Assembly (NCBI RefSeq): GCF_036226465.1 | Contig: NZ_CP108476.1 | Coordinates: 5,642,001 to 5,706,000, forward strand | Reading direction: 5' to 3' | Length of the DNA: 64,000 nt | From: Kitasatospora sp. NBC_01250 | Lineage (GTDB): Bacteria > Actinomycetota > Actinomycetes > Streptomycetales > Streptomycetaceae | Shown: positions 1-8,721 of the stretch, piece by piece | Layout: each line of letters opens with the position of its first letter | Numbering within the stretch: position 1 is the first letter of the stretch | Notes under the pieces: generated by a model | Databases searched by the model: none | Seen by the model: the letters and a program-made list of their open reading frames with translations, nothing else | Told to the model about the DNA's origin: nothing | Translations under genes and position numbers: made by a program

Positions 1-27
1 GGCCCCGAGAGCCTGGTCCACGTCCCC

Positions 28-1809
28 GTGCCGCAGGTCGGTGGCCGCTACCCGGCCGCCGCGGCCGGTCGTTCCCCGGCGGAGGGCTCCGTGGAGGACC
101 CCGAGTCCGACACCGCCTCGTTCGAGAGTGAGCTGGCCGCGCGCGAGTCGGCCGCGCTGGAGACCAGGCACCGGGCCGCCGCCGACGCCGGCGACCCCAA
201 TGCCGCCAGCCAGCTCGGCGCCCTGCTGCTGCGCCGGGGCGATCTGGACGACGCCGAACCGTATCTGCGCAAGGCCGCCGCGGCCGGACTGCGCGCTGCC
301 GCGAACAACCTCGGCGTGCTGCTGCACCAGCGCGGCCACCGGGTCGAGGCCGGCGGCTGGTGGCGTCAGGCCGCCGTGGCGGGCAGCGCCCCGGCCGCGC
401 ACGCCCTCGGCCTGCACCTGCGCGACCACGGCGACGAGGAGGCCGCCGAGTACTGGCTGCACTTCGCCGCCGAGCAGGGGCACGCGCTCGGCGCCTACGC
501 GCTGGGCGACCTGATGGAGCACCGGCGCGACGTGCGCGCCGAGCGCTGGTTCAAGGCGGCGGCCGACGCGGGCCACCGCGAGGCGGCCTACCGGCTGGCC
601 CGGATGCGCGAGGCGGCCGGGGACAAGGAGAGTGCCGAGACCTGGTACCGCACCGCCGCCGCGCGCAGCCACGCCAGGGCGGCGCTGCGCCTGGGCGTGC
701 TGGTCGAGGAGCGGGCCAAGGGGGACCACGCGCTGCGCGAGGAGGCGGCCCGCTGGTACCGGCAGTCCGCGCAGAACGGCGAGCCGCGGGCGGCCTGCGC
801 GCTGGGCTTCCTGCTGCGCGACTGCGGCGACCTGCCGTCGGCGGCCGAGTGGTGGCAGGAGGCGGCCGAGGCCGGCGACGGCAACGCGGCCAACGCGCTC
901 GGCGCGCTGCACGCGGGCCGCGGCGAGGACGACGCCGCCGAACGCTGGTACCGGGCCGCGCTGGAGGCCGGTGACCACAACGGCGCCTTCAACCTGGGCC
1001 TGCTGTGCGCGAGCGCCGGCCGCCAGGCGCAGGCCGAGCAGTGGTACCGGCGGGCCGCCTACGCGGGTCACCGGGAGGCGTGCAACGCGCTGGCCGTGAT
1101 CCTGCTGCAGCGCGGCGACGAGTCGGGCGCCGAGCCCTGGTTCTCCAAGGCCGCCGAGGCCGGCAGCGTGGACGGTGCCTTCAACCTCGGCATCCTGCAC
1201 GCGAACCGGGGCGAGCACCAGCAGGCCCAGGAGTGGTACGCCCGGGCCGCTGCCGAGGGCCATGGCGAGGCCGCGCTGCAGCTCGCGGTGGCCAAGGAGC
1301 AGCGCGGCGACCTCTCCGCCGCGCTGGAGCGCTACCGCCAGGCGGCCACCGGCGGCTCCGCCGAGGGCGCCTTCCGCCTCGCCTCGCTGCTGGACCGGCG
1401 CGGGGACGTGCCGGAGGAGGCCGAGCACTGGTACGCGGTGGCCGCCGACGCCGACCACAGCCGGGCCCAGGTGCGGATGGGGGTGCGGGCCGCCGAGCGC
1501 GGCGCGCTGGAGATCGCCGAGAGCTGGTACCGCCGGGCGGCGGCGAACGGCAGCCGCAGCGGCGCCTTCAACCTCGGCCTGCTGCTGGCCCGGCAGGAGC
1601 GCGAGGCGGAGGCGATGCTCTGGTACACCCGGGCCGCCGACGCGGGGCACGGCCGGGCCGCGCTGCGGCTCGCGCTGCTGGCGCTGCGCCGCGGCGAGCC
1701 GGTGCAGGCGGAGAACTGGTGCAGGCGGGCCACCGACTACGGTCCGCCGGAGGTCGCCGAGCGCGCGGCGCGACTGCTGGACGCGCTGCACCCCGAGCTG
1801 AGCGCCTGA
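28..1809 (+). CDS. Sel1/TPR repeat protein, possibly 5'-truncated
   Basis: The protein of about 593 residues consists almost entirely of Sel1-like (TPR-type) helical repeats. I count about 16 units of 31-37 residues from residue 58 to 580, each following the pattern ALG-L--RG---AE-WYRRAA-AG. It has no signal peptide, transmembrane segment or catalytic motif. Sel1 arrays are protein-binding scaffolds, so a role in assembling other proteins is likely, but no partner can be named. The GTG at 28 is only a candidate start: the frame is open to base 1, so the true start may lie outside the window. The gene ends 88 bases before the convergent Fur-family gene. Repeat assignment is secure; the function is unknown. 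Confidence 0.8.
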   Translation: MPQVGGRYPAAAAGRSPAEGSVEDPESDTASFESELAARESAALETRHRAAADAGDPNAASQLGALLLRRGDLDDAEPYLRKAAAAGLRAAANNLGVLLHQRGHRVEAGGWWRQAAVAGSAPAAHALGLHLRDHGDEEAAEYWLHFAAEQGHALGAYALGDLMEHRRDVRAERWFKAAADAGHREAAYRLARMREAAGDKESAETWYRTAAARSHARAALRLGVLVEERAKGDHALREEAARWYRQSAQNGEPRAACALGFLLRDCGDLPSAAEWWQEAAEAGDGNAANALGALHAGRGEDDAAERWYRAALEAGDHNGAFNLGLLCASAGRQAQAEQWYRRAAYAGHREACNALAVILLQRGDESGAEPWFSKAAEAGSVDGAFNLGILHANRGEHQQAQEWYARAAAEGHGEAALQLAVAKEQRGDLSAALERYRQAATGGSAEGAFRLASLLDRRGDVPEEAEHWYAVAADADHSRAQVRMGVRAAERGALEIAESWYRRAAANGSRSGAFNLGLLLARQEREAEAMLWYTRAADAGHGRAALRLALLALRRGEPVQAENWCRRATDYGPPEVAERAARLLDALHPELSA

Positions 1810-1827
1810 CCTCAGGTCTCCGCCGCC

Positions 1828-1887
1828 GGGGGTGCTGCGTGCTGGGGCGGTGCGGGCCGGGGTGCTGCGAGCTGGGGTGCTGCGGGG
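1828..1887 (+). repeat. G-run repeat between convergent genes
   Basis: Five runs of four or five G (1828-1832, 1844-1847, 1859-1862, 1874-1877, 1884-1887) are spaced about 15 bases apart, separated by variants of TGCTGCG. They sit between the convergent Sel1-repeat and catR genes. The spacing could allow a long-loop G-quadruplex or simply be a degenerate tandem repeat. No rho-independent hairpin with a T-tail is visible here. Confidence 0.4.
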
Positions 1888-1897
1888 TGTGCTGCGG

Positions 1898-2314
1898 TCA
1901 GTGCGCCCGGCAGTCCGGGCACAGGCCGCGGTAGGTGATCTCCGCGCCGGAGACGGCGAAGCCGAACCGCTCGGCGGCCGGCAGCGCGGCGAGCGGGTCG
2001 CCGCTCGGGTGGACGTCCCTGATGGTGCCGCAGGACGAGCAGACCAGGTGCTGGTGCGAGTGGTGCGCGTTGGGGTCGTAGCGCTTGGCCCGGCCGTCGG
2101 TGCTGACCTCCAGCACCTCGCCGAGCGACACCAGCTCGCCCAGCGTGTTGTAGACCGTGGCGCGGCTGATCTCCGGCAACAGGCCGACCGCGCGGGCGTG
2201 CACCTCGTCGGCGGTGAGGTGGACGTGTTCGCCGTCGAGGACCTCGGCCACGACACGCCGCTGTGCGGTGAGTCGCCAGCCCTGCTCGCGTAGCCGTGTC
2301 AGGAGATCGCTCAT
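1898..2314 (-). CDS. catR: Fur-family peroxide-responsive repressor (CatR/PerR-like)
   Basis: This 138-residue Fur-family regulator has an N-terminal winged helix (LTAQRRVVAEVL, recognition helix near SRATVYNTL) and a C-terminal dimerisation and metal domain. The latter carries HHSHQHLVC and two Cys pairs, CSSC and CPDC, the usual structural zinc site. It lies divergent from the catalase gene with 100 bases between the starts. By analogy with Streptomyces CatR it is inferred to repress catalase and itself and to be inactivated by peroxide. The ATG at 2314 is preferred over an in-frame TTG two codons upstream. No ribosome-binding site precedes it, so the mRNA may be leaderless. Confidence 0.88.
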   Translation of the reverse strand: MSDLLTRLREQGWRLTAQRRVVAEVLDGEHVHLTADEVHARAVGLLPEISRATVYNTLGELVSLGEVLEVSTDGRAKRYDPNAHHSHQHLVCSSCGTIRDVHPSGDPLAALPAAERFGFAVSGAEITYRGLCPDCRAH

Positions 2315-2338
2315 ACACAAACGATAGCAAGGTCCGAG

Positions 2339-2379
2339 GTTAGGTCCAGTGTTGACTTAGACAAAGTCCAAGTTAGGAT
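2339..2379 (+). promoter_or_regulatory. katA promoter with operator palindrome
   Basis: TTGACT (2352-2357) and TAGGAT (2374-2379), 16 bases apart, form a good vegetative promoter for the catalase gene. The -35 overlaps a perfect inverted repeat, GACTT-AGACA-AAGTC (2354-2368). Two GTTAGG direct repeats flank it, at about 2339 and 2372. The palindrome is the obvious candidate operator for the adjacent Fur-family repressor. I inferred this from position and symmetry, not from a remembered consensus. Confidence 0.6.
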
Positions 2380-2414
2380 CAAGTCACACGACCGGACCAC
2401 ACGGAGGTGCTCCC

Positions 2415-3890
2415 ATGACTGCCCAGGACGAGCTGCGGCCAACCCTGACCACTGAGGCCGGCGCGCCGGTGGCCGACAACCAGAACACGGCGAGCGCCGG
2501 CATCGGCGGACCGGCGCTGATCCAGGACCAGCTGCTGTTCGAGAAGCTCGCCCACTTCAACCGCGAGCGGATCCCGGAGCGCGTGGTGCACGCCCGCGGT
2601 GCGGCGGCCTACGGCACCTTCACGGTGACCGCCGACGTCACGCAGTACACCCGGGCGAAGTTCCTCTCCGAGGTCGGCAAGCAGACCGAGACCTTCCTGC
2701 GGTTCTCCACCGTGGCCGGCAACCTCGGCTCGGCCGACGCGGTGCGCGACCCGCGCGGTTTCGCGCTGAAGTTCTACACCGAGGACGGCAACTACGACCT
2801 CGTCGGCAACAACACCCCGGTGTTCTTCATCAAGGACGCCATCAAGTTCCCCGACTTCATCCACACCCAGAAGCGCGACCCGTACACCGGCTCGCAGGAG
2901 GCGGACAACGTCTGGGACTTCTGGGGCCTGTCGCCCGAGTCGACCCACCAGGTGACCTGGCTCTTCGGCGACCGCGGCATCCCGGCCAGCTACCGCCACC
3001 TCAACGGCTACGGCTCGCACACCTACCAGTGGCAGAACGAGGCCGGCGAGTACTTCTGGGTCAAGTACCACTTCAAGACCGACCAGGGGATCAAGAACCT
3101 GACGGCCGACGAGGCGGCGAAGCTCGCCGGCGAGGACCCGGACAGCCACCAGCGCGATCTGCGCGAGGCCATCGAGCGCGGTGAGTTCCCGAGCTGGACC
3201 GTGCAGGTGCAGATCATGCCGGCCGCCGACGCGGCGAACTACCGCTTCAACCCGTTCGACCTGACCAAGGTCTGGCCGCACGAGGACTACCCGCCGATCG
3301 AGATCGGCAAGCTGGAGCTCAACCGCAACCCCGACAACATCTTCGCCGAGGTCGAGCAGTCGATCTTCTCCCCGGCGCACTTCGTGCCCGGCATCGGCCC
3401 CTCCCCGGACAAGATGCTGCAGGGCCGGCTGTTCGCCTACGCGGACGCCCACCGCTACCGGGTCGGCATCAACGCCGACCACCTGCCGGTGAACCGCCCG
3501 CACGCCACCGAGGCGCTCAACAACAACCGCGACGGCCACCTCTACGACGGCCGCCACGGCCGCCGGAAGAACTACGAGCCGAACAGCTTCGGTGGCCCGG
3601 TCGAGACCGGCCGCCCGCTCTGGGCCGCCACCGAGGTCAGCGGCCTCACCGGCACCTCCGAGGCGCCCTCGCACAGCGAGGACACCGACTTCGTCCAGGC
3701 CGGCAACCTCTACCGGCTCTTCTCCGAGGACGAGAAGCAGCGCCTGATCGCCAACCTGGCCGGCTTCATAGCCAAGGTCTCCGCCGACCGCGAGGACATC
3801 GTCGAGCGGGCGATCGGCAACTTCCGCCAGGCCGACGCCGACTACGGCCAGCGCCTGGAGGCCGCCGTCCGCGAGCTGCGCAAGCAGTGA
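2415..3890 (+). CDS. katA: Monofunctional haem catalase (clade 3, small subunit)
   Basis: The enzyme decomposes hydrogen peroxide to water and oxygen. At 491 residues it matches small-subunit catalases. The distal motif FNRERIPERVVHARG carries the catalytic His59, the distal Asn lies in VGNNTPVFF, and the proximal haem ligand Tyr342 lies in RLFAYADAHRYR. No signal peptide is present, so it is cytoplasmic. The start is well supported by GGAGGTG (2403-2409) upstream of the ATG. The gene is divergent from the Fur-family regulator and is expected to be derepressed by peroxide. A strong bidirectional hairpin follows the stop. Confidence 0.97.
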   Translation: MTAQDELRPTLTTEAGAPVADNQNTASAGIGGPALIQDQLLFEKLAHFNRERIPERVVHARGAAAYGTFTVTADVTQYTRAKFLSEVGKQTETFLRFSTVAGNLGSADAVRDPRGFALKFYTEDGNYDLVGNNTPVFFIKDAIKFPDFIHTQKRDPYTGSQEADNVWDFWGLSPESTHQVTWLFGDRGIPASYRHLNGYGSHTYQWQNEAGEYFWVKYHFKTDQGIKNLTADEAAKLAGEDPDSHQRDLREAIERGEFPSWTVQVQIMPAADAANYRFNPFDLTKVWPHEDYPPIEIGKLELNRNPDNIFAEVEQSIFSPAHFVPGIGPSPDKMLQGRLFAYADAHRYRVGINADHLPVNRPHATEALNNNRDGHLYDGRHGRRKNYEPNSFGGPVETGRPLWAATEVSGLTGTSEAPSHSEDTDFVQAGNLYRLFSEDEKQRLIANLAGFIAKVSADREDIVERAIGNFRQADADYGQRLEAAVRELRKQ

Positions 3891-3910
3891 CCGGCGGCAC
3901 CCCGTGAGCA

Positions 3911-3950
3911 GCGGGCCCCGACGGTCAGTTGACTGACCGTCGGGGCCCGC
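3911..3950. terminator. Bidirectional hairpin terminator katA/hisN
   Basis: A perfect 19-bp GC-rich stem (3911-3929 with 3932-3950) with a minimal loop lies between the convergent katA and hisN genes. It has no T-tract, which is common for actinobacterial terminators. Confidence 0.7.
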
Positions 3951-3968
3951 ACCCAGGTGCGCGCCGCG

Positions 3969-4766
3969 TCACACGCTGAGCCGCTGCAGCATCTCCTCGT
4001 GCAGGATGCCGTTGGAGGCCACCGCGTCGGCGCCGCCCGGTCCGTCGATGCCGTCCAGGCCGGTGAACCGGCCGCCGGCCTCCTGCACCACGATGCACGG
4101 CGCGGCCATGTCCCACAGGCTCAGCTCCGGCTCGGCGGCGATGTCCACTGCGCCCTCGGCGAGCATCATGTACGACCAGAAGTCGCCGTACGCCCGGGTC
4201 CGCCAGCAGGCCCGGGTGAGGTCGAGGAACGGGTCGAGCCGGCCGCGCTCCTCCCAGCCGCTCAGCGAGGAGTAGGAGAGCGAGGCGTCCTCCAGCCGGG
4301 AGACGCCCGAGACCCGGATCCGCCCGGCGCTCGCCAGGCTGCGCCCCGCGTAGGCGCCCAGTCCCTTCGCCGCCCACCAGCGCCGGTGCAGCGCGGGCGC
4401 CGAGACGATGCCCACCACCGGGTGCTGCTCGCCGTCCGCGTCCTCCTCCAGCAGCGCGATCAGGGTGGCCCAGACCGGCACGCCGCGGATGTAGTTCTTC
4501 GTCCCGTCGATCGGGTCGATCACCCAGCGCCGCGGTCCCGAGCCGGCCAGCCCGAACTCCTCGCCCAGCACCGCGTCCCGCGGCCGGGCCCGCTGCAGCA
4601 CGCTGCGGACCGCCTCCTCGGCGGCCTTGTCGGCGTCGCTGACGGGCGTCAGGTCGGGCTTGGTCTCGATCTTCAGGTCCAGTGCCCGGAAACGATCCAG
4701 GGTGACCGAGTCGGCCGAGTCGGCGAGGACATGGGCAAGGCGGAGATCATCGTGGTAGTCGGCCAT
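3969..4766 (-). CDS. hisN: Histidinol-phosphatase, inositol monophosphatase family
   Basis: This 265-residue protein belongs to the IMPase superfamily. It shows the metal-binding signatures GEE, DPIDGTKNY and the C-terminal WDMAAPCIVVQEAGG. In actinomycetes the close homologue HisN dephosphorylates L-histidinol phosphate, the penultimate step of histidine synthesis. The specific annotation rests on the family and the remembered streptomycete gene order; inositol monophosphatase activity is the alternative. The start is the ATG at 4766. It is a single-gene unit between the katA terminator and the SMR exporter gene. Confidence 0.85.
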   Translation of the reverse strand: MADYHDDLRLAHVLADSADSVTLDRFRALDLKIETKPDLTPVSDADKAAEEAVRSVLQRARPRDAVLGEEFGLAGSGPRRWVIDPIDGTKNYIRGVPVWATLIALLEEDADGEQHPVVGIVSAPALHRRWWAAKGLGAYAGRSLASAGRIRVSGVSRLEDASLSYSSLSGWEERGRLDPFLDLTRACWRTRAYGDFWSYMMLAEGAVDIAAEPELSLWDMAAPCIVVQEAGGRFTGLDGIDGPGGADAVASNGILHEEMLQRLSV

Positions 4767-4845
4767 GGGTCGAACAGTAGCGAGCCGCCCGGCGGATCGA
4801 CAGTTCGGCTCGCGTGGCGGACCATCAGGAGGCTTCGGACAGGCC

Positions 4846-5169
4846 CTAGTGGCCGGAGCCGCTCAGTTGGAGGCCGACGACGCCGCAGATGACCAGGGAG
4901 ATCGAGACCAGCTTCAGGACGGAGGAGGACTCGTTCATCCAGATCATTCCGTAGATCGCCGTGCCGGCCGCGCCGATGCCCGTCCAGACCGCGTAGGCGC
5001 TGCCGACCGGCAGGTGCTTCAGGGAGAGGGTCAGCAGGCCGAAGCTGCTCAGGGCGAAGAGGGCGAAGGCGATGGTGGGGACCAGCTTGGTGAAACCGTG
5101 GCTCAGCTTGAGGTTGATCGCGAAGCCGGTCTCCAGCAGGCCGGCCAGGACCACCATGAACCATGCCAT
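4846..5169 (-). CDS. sugE: SMR-family exporter, SugE/Gdx type
   Basis: This 107-residue protein has four predicted membrane helices and the essential Glu in helix 1 (AGLLETGFA). LPVGSAYAVWTGIGA follows in helix 3, as in SugE/Gdx proteins. Gdx members export guanidinium and some quaternary ammonium ions in exchange for protons. EmrE-like promiscuous multidrug SMRs are a less likely alternative. The ATG at 5169, preceded by GAGAGG, is preferred over the in-frame upstream start because the helix then begins at the N-terminus. No partner SMR subunit is adjacent, so it probably works as a homodimer. Confidence 0.85.
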   Translation of the reverse strand: MAWFMVVLAGLLETGFAINLKLSHGFTKLVPTIAFALFALSSFGLLTLSLKHLPVGSAYAVWTGIGAAGTAIYGMIWMNESSSVLKLVSISLVICGVVGLQLSGSGH

Positions 5170-5203
5170 CGGGTCGCCTCTCTGGTGGGCCGGGGCGTTG
5201 GGT

Positions 5204-5230
5204 GTGATCAACCTACTTTCTTATGATCAC
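5204..5230 (-). promoter_or_regulatory. Inverted repeat upstream of the SMR gene
   Basis: GTGATCA (5204-5210) and TGATCAC (5224-5230) form a perfect 7-bp inverted repeat with a 13-base spacer, 35-61 bases upstream of the exporter start and ending about 23 bases after the rsgA stop. It could be a repressor operator. I see no guanidine-riboswitch signature here. Confidence 0.4.
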
Positions 5231-5252
5231 CGCTGATGGGTGATCCGACACA

Positions 5253-6344
5253 TCAGTCGTCCTCCCGGGCATCCCTGGCGTCCCGGGCGGCCTCCTCCTC
5301 GCGGGGGTCGCGGGAGGCCAGCAGGCGGCGCAGCGAGTACAGCCGGGCCGGCTCGGCGTGGCCCTCGGCGACCCAGGCGTCCAGTGCGCAGTCCGGTTCG
5401 TCGTGGCTGCAGGCGCGCGGGCAGTCCACGGTGCCGGGCTCCAGGTCGGGGAAGGCGTGGATCACCCGGGACGGGTCGATGTGCGACAGGCCGAAGGAGC
5501 GGAAGCCCGGGGTGTCGATCACCCAGCCGGGATCCAGCGCCTTCTTCGAGCCCGGCTTGGCCCCGGGGGGCGGCGGCAGCCGCAGCGCCAGCGCCGAGAC
5601 GGTGGTGTGCCGCCCGCGGCCGGTGACCGCGTTGACCCGGCCGGTGCTCCGCTGGTGCTCCGGGACCAGCGCGTTGACCAGGGTGGTCTTGCCGACGCCG
5701 GAGTGGCCGATGAAGACGGTGGAGAGCCCGCGCAGGTGCTCGCGCACCGCCTCGGCGCCGGCCGTCGCGAGCTCGTCGCGCCGGGTGACGACGTAGGAGA
5801 TGCCCAGCGGCGCGTAGGTCTCCAGCAGCGGCTCGGCCGGGGCCAGGTCGGACTTGGTGAGCACCAGCAGCGGTTCCATGCCCGCGTCGTAGGCCGCCAC
5901 CAGGCAGCGGTCGATCAGCCGGGGCCGCGGCTCGGGGTCGGCCAGCGCGCTGACGATGGCCAGCTGCTGGGCGTTGGCGACCACGATCCGCTCGTACGGG
6001 TCGTCGTCGTCGGCGGTGCGGCGCAGCACCGAGGTGCGCTCCTCGACGCGCACGATCCGGGCCAGCGTGTCCGGCTCGCCGGACAGGTCGCCGATCACGC
6101 TGACGATGTCGCCGACCACCACGCCCTTGCGGCCCAGCTCCCGGGACTTCATCGCGACCACCTCGCGCTCGCGCTTGGTGCCCGCCTCGACCAGGCAGGT
6201 CAGCCGGCCCCGGTCGACGGTCAGGATCATCGCCTCGTCGGCGTCCTCGTGCTTGGGGCGGATCCGGGTCCGTGGCCGGGAGCCCTTGCGGCCCGGGCGG
6301 TTGCGGATGTCGTCTTCGTCGGCGTCCTTGCCGTAGCGGCGCAT
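5253..6344 (-). CDS. rsgA: Ribosome small-subunit-dependent GTPase A
   Basis: RsgA is a circularly permuted GTPase that helps 30S subunit maturation. The 363-residue protein has an N-terminal OB fold, then the permuted order G4 (LTKSD), G1 (GHSGVGKTTL) and G3 (DTPGF). A C-terminal zinc motif, CPRAC-SH-CALDAW, follows, and the last 20 residues are highly charged. The ATG at 6344 (MRRYGKDADEDD) is chosen because the upstream extension is low-quality sequence overlapping the intergenic gap to aroA. It lies 17 bases after aroA on the same strand, so the two are probably cotranscribed. Confidence 0.93.
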   Translation of the reverse strand: MRRYGKDADEDDIRNRPGRKGSRPRTRIRPKHEDADEAMILTVDRGRLTCLVEAGTKREREVVAMKSRELGRKGVVVGDIVSVIGDLSGEPDTLARIVRVEERTSVLRRTADDDDPYERIVVANAQQLAIVSALADPEPRPRLIDRCLVAAYDAGMEPLLVLTKSDLAPAEPLLETYAPLGISYVVTRRDELATAGAEAVREHLRGLSTVFIGHSGVGKTTLVNALVPEHQRSTGRVNAVTGRGRHTTVSALALRLPPPPGAKPGSKKALDPGWVIDTPGFRSFGLSHIDPSRVIHAFPDLEPGTVDCPRACSHDEPDCALDAWVAEGHAEPARLYSLRRLLASRDPREEEAARDARDAREDD

Positions 6345-6361
6345 GGTGCTGGTACTCCCGC

Positions 6362-7693
6362 TCAGTCCCTGGCCGCCACTGGATCGAGCAGTGCGGTCCA
6401 CATCGCCGGGAAGTCCGGCAGTGTTTTGGCGGTGGTCGCCACGTTCTCCACCTGGACGCCGGGGGCGGCCAGGCCCAGCACCGCCGCGGCGGTGGCCAGG
6501 CGGTGGTCCTCGTAGGTGTGGAAGACACCACCGTGCAGCGGGCGCGGGCGGATCCGCAGGCCGTCCTCGGTCTCCGAGACGTCGCCGCCCAGGTCGTTGA
6601 TCTCCTTGGCCAGCGCGGCCAGCCGGTCCGTCTCGTGCAGGCGCAGGTGGGCGATGCCGGACAGGTGCGACTCGGAGTCGGCCAGCGCGGCCACGGCGGC
6701 GATCACCGGGGTCAGCTCGCCCACGTCGTGCAGGTCGGCGTCGATGCCGTGGATCACGCCGGTGCCGCTGAACTCCAGGCCCTCGTCGGTGAAGCGGCAG
6801 CTGCCGCCCATCCGGGTGTAGATCTCGCGCAACTGGTCGCCGGGCTGGGTGGTGTGCCTGGGCCAGTCCCGGACCGTCACCCGGCCGCCGGTCACCAGCG
6901 CGGCGGCGAAGAACGGCGCGGCGTTGGACAGGTCGGGCTCGACCACCAGGTCGCGGCCGAGCAGGGCGCCGGGGGTGACCCGCCAGACGTCCTTCTCGCC
7001 GCCGTCCTCCGGCGCGTCGACCTGGACGCCGGCCAGCCGCAGCATGTCGACCGTCATCCGGATGTGCGGCAGCGAGGGGACCGGGCCGCCGATGTTGCGG
7101 ATCTCCACGCCCTGGTTGTAGCGGGCGCCGGAGAGCAGCAGCGCGCTGACGAACTGGGAGGAGGACGAGGCGTCCAGCTCGACCGTGCCGCCGTCCAGCG
7201 CGCCGGTGCCGTGCACGGTGAGCGGGAAGCCGCCGCGCCCGCCGTCCTCGATCCGGGCGCCGAGGGCGCGCAGCGAGTCGATCACGCCGTGCTGCGGGCG
7301 CTCGTAGGAGCGCGGGTCGCCGTCGAAGTGGACCGGACCGTCGGCGAGCACGGCCAGCGGGGGCAGGAAGCGCATCACGGTGCCGGCGTTGCCGACGTCC
7401 ACCTGGGCCGGGCCGCTGAGCCGGCCCGCCGGGATGATCCGCCAGGCCTCGCCGCCGCCGGTGCCGCCGGAGGAGTTGTTGACCAGCTCCTCGATGCCGA
7501 CCCCGAGGGCCCGCAGGCCGTCCGCCATCAGCTGGGAGTCCCGGCTGCGCAGCGGGCGCCGCACCCAGCTGGGCTCACCGGCCAGCGCCGCCAGGATCAG
7601 CGCCCGGTTGGTGACGGACTTGGAGCCGGGGATGGTCACGGTCGCGTCGACAGCGGTGGTCGCGACGGGGGCGGGCCACAGGGTCTCGGTCAT
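6362..7693 (-). CDS. aroA: 3-phosphoshikimate 1-carboxyvinyltransferase (EPSP synthase)
   Basis: The enzyme joins phosphoenolpyruvate to shikimate 3-phosphate in aromatic amino acid synthesis. The 443-residue protein has the substrate-binding motifs IPGSKSVTNRAL near the N-terminus and GNAGTVMRFLPP in the middle. GDPRSYERPQ and a C-terminal DHRLATAAAVLGL complete the set. Two EPSP domains are complete. The start is the ATG at 7693. It heads an aroA-rsgA operon, an arrangement I recall from Streptomyces. A pair of DnaA-box-like sequences lies in its upstream gap. Confidence 0.95.
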   Translation of the reverse strand: MTETLWPAPVATTAVDATVTIPGSKSVTNRALILAALAGEPSWVRRPLRSRDSQLMADGLRALGVGIEELVNNSSGGTGGGEAWRIIPAGRLSGPAQVDVGNAGTVMRFLPPLAVLADGPVHFDGDPRSYERPQHGVIDSLRALGARIEDGGRGGFPLTVHGTGALDGGTVELDASSSSQFVSALLLSGARYNQGVEIRNIGGPVPSLPHIRMTVDMLRLAGVQVDAPEDGGEKDVWRVTPGALLGRDLVVEPDLSNAAPFFAAALVTGGRVTVRDWPRHTTQPGDQLREIYTRMGGSCRFTDEGLEFSGTGVIHGIDADLHDVGELTPVIAAVAALADSESHLSGIAHLRLHETDRLAALAKEINDLGGDVSETEDGLRIRPRPLHGGVFHTYEDHRLATAAAVLGLAAPGVQVENVATTAKTLPDFPAMWTALLDPVAARD

Positions 7694-7743
7694 GCGGCCA
7701 GTTTAGGGGGACCCCTTGTCCGGGCTCCGCAGATATCCCGCCC

Positions 7744-7770
7744 TGTGGACAACCCGGCCCCTGTGGAGAA
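7744..7770. promoter_or_regulatory. Pair of DnaA-box-like 9-mers upstream of aroA
   Basis: TGTGGACAA (7744-7752) is the exact complement of TTGTCCACA, the preferred Streptomyces DnaA box. TGTGGAGAA (7762-7770) is a one-mismatch copy 18 bases away. They sit 51-77 bases before the aroA start. Two boxes are far too few for an origin; titration or regulation is possible, as is chance. Confidence 0.35.
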
Positions 7771-7798
7771 CTTTCCCGGTCGGCCACCGGGACGCCGG

Positions 7799-8506
7799 TC
7801 AGGCCAGCAGCTGGCTGCCGCCCGCCACCAGGCAGGTCAGCGCCACCACCAGGAAGAGCGTCACCCAGAGCAGCGCGCTCACCCCGGTCAGCCGGGCCAG
7901 CTGGTCGGCGTCCGAGTCGCGGGCCCCGCCGAGGCGGCGCTTGCGCTGCAGCTCGACCACCGGGCGCACCCCGGCCAGCAGCAGGAACCAGATCCCCAGG
8001 TAGGCGAAGCCGGCCTGGAGCTGGGCGCTGCCGTACCAGGAGACGGCGAAGAAGGCACCGCCGGTGAGCACCACCGAGAGCAGGCCGAAGGCGTTCCTGA
8101 TCATCACCAGCATCGCGGCGAGCAGCACGATCGAGATCCACAGCAGCGCCGTGATCCGCCCGGCGGCCAGCAGCGCGGCCCCGCCCAGGCCGAGCAGCGA
8201 GGGCGCCGTGTAGCCGGCCGCGGCGGTCAGGATCATGCCGGGCCCGGTCGGCCGCCCGGAGGAGACGGTCAGGCCCGAGGTGTCCGAGTGCAGCCGGATG
8301 CTGTCCAGCCGGCGCCCGGTCAGCAGCGCGATCAGGCCGTGCCCGCCCTCGTGCGCGATGGTCACCACGTTGCGGCTCACCCGCCAGAGCGGGTGCGGCA
8401 GGATCGCCAGCAGGGCGACCGCCGCGCAGCCGAGGACCAGCCAGCGCGGCGGGTCGGGCTGGGTGCCCAGAACCCGCTGCCAGACCCCGCTGATGCTCTG
8501 GTTCAT
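7799..8506 (-). CDS. M50-like membrane metalloprotease family protein
   Basis: This 235-residue protein has about six predicted membrane helices and a metalloprotease-type H52EGGH motif at the start of the second helix. An LTGRR loop follows. This matches the M50B-like family common in actinomycetes. Whether it is proteolytic is unclear, because only one obvious zinc-ligand pair is visible and I could not place the third ligand with confidence. The substrate is unknown. It lies upstream of aroA on the same strand with a 105-base gap, so it may share or run into that transcript. The start is the ATG at 8506. Confidence 0.75.
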   Translation of the reverse strand: MNQSISGVWQRVLGTQPDPPRWLVLGCAAVALLAILPHPLWRVSRNVVTIAHEGGHGLIALLTGRRLDSIRLHSDTSGLTVSSGRPTGPGMILTAAAGYTAPSLLGLGGAALLAAGRITALLWISIVLLAAMLVMIRNAFGLLSVVLTGGAFFAVSWYGSAQLQAGFAYLGIWFLLLAGVRPVVELQRKRRLGGARDSDADQLARLTGVSALLWVTLFLVVALTCLVAGGSQLLA

Positions 8507-8721
8507 GATCGTTCCTGCCGTGCCGGGAGTGCCTGCTGTTCGAGGGAGGCCAGCAGCCTCCCATGCCAGGACCGCCGGGCGGTAGCCACCGGTTCCCGGC
8601 CACGGGTGAGAAGGCGCCGGGACGATGGGAAGGCGCCGGTGCGGGCGGCGCCCGGGGGCGGTGGGGGCGGCTGTGGCGGAACGGCCGCGGGCGGCCCGGT
8701 GGGCATGGCAGGCTGGCGGGT

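Noticed and set aside
2379..3674. Long minus-strand reading frame opposite the catalase gene
   Set aside because: It is an antisense shadow of katA created by high third-position GC. Its composition (Val/Leu/Arg/Gly-rich) is unlike a real protein, and the catalase motifs lie on the plus strand.
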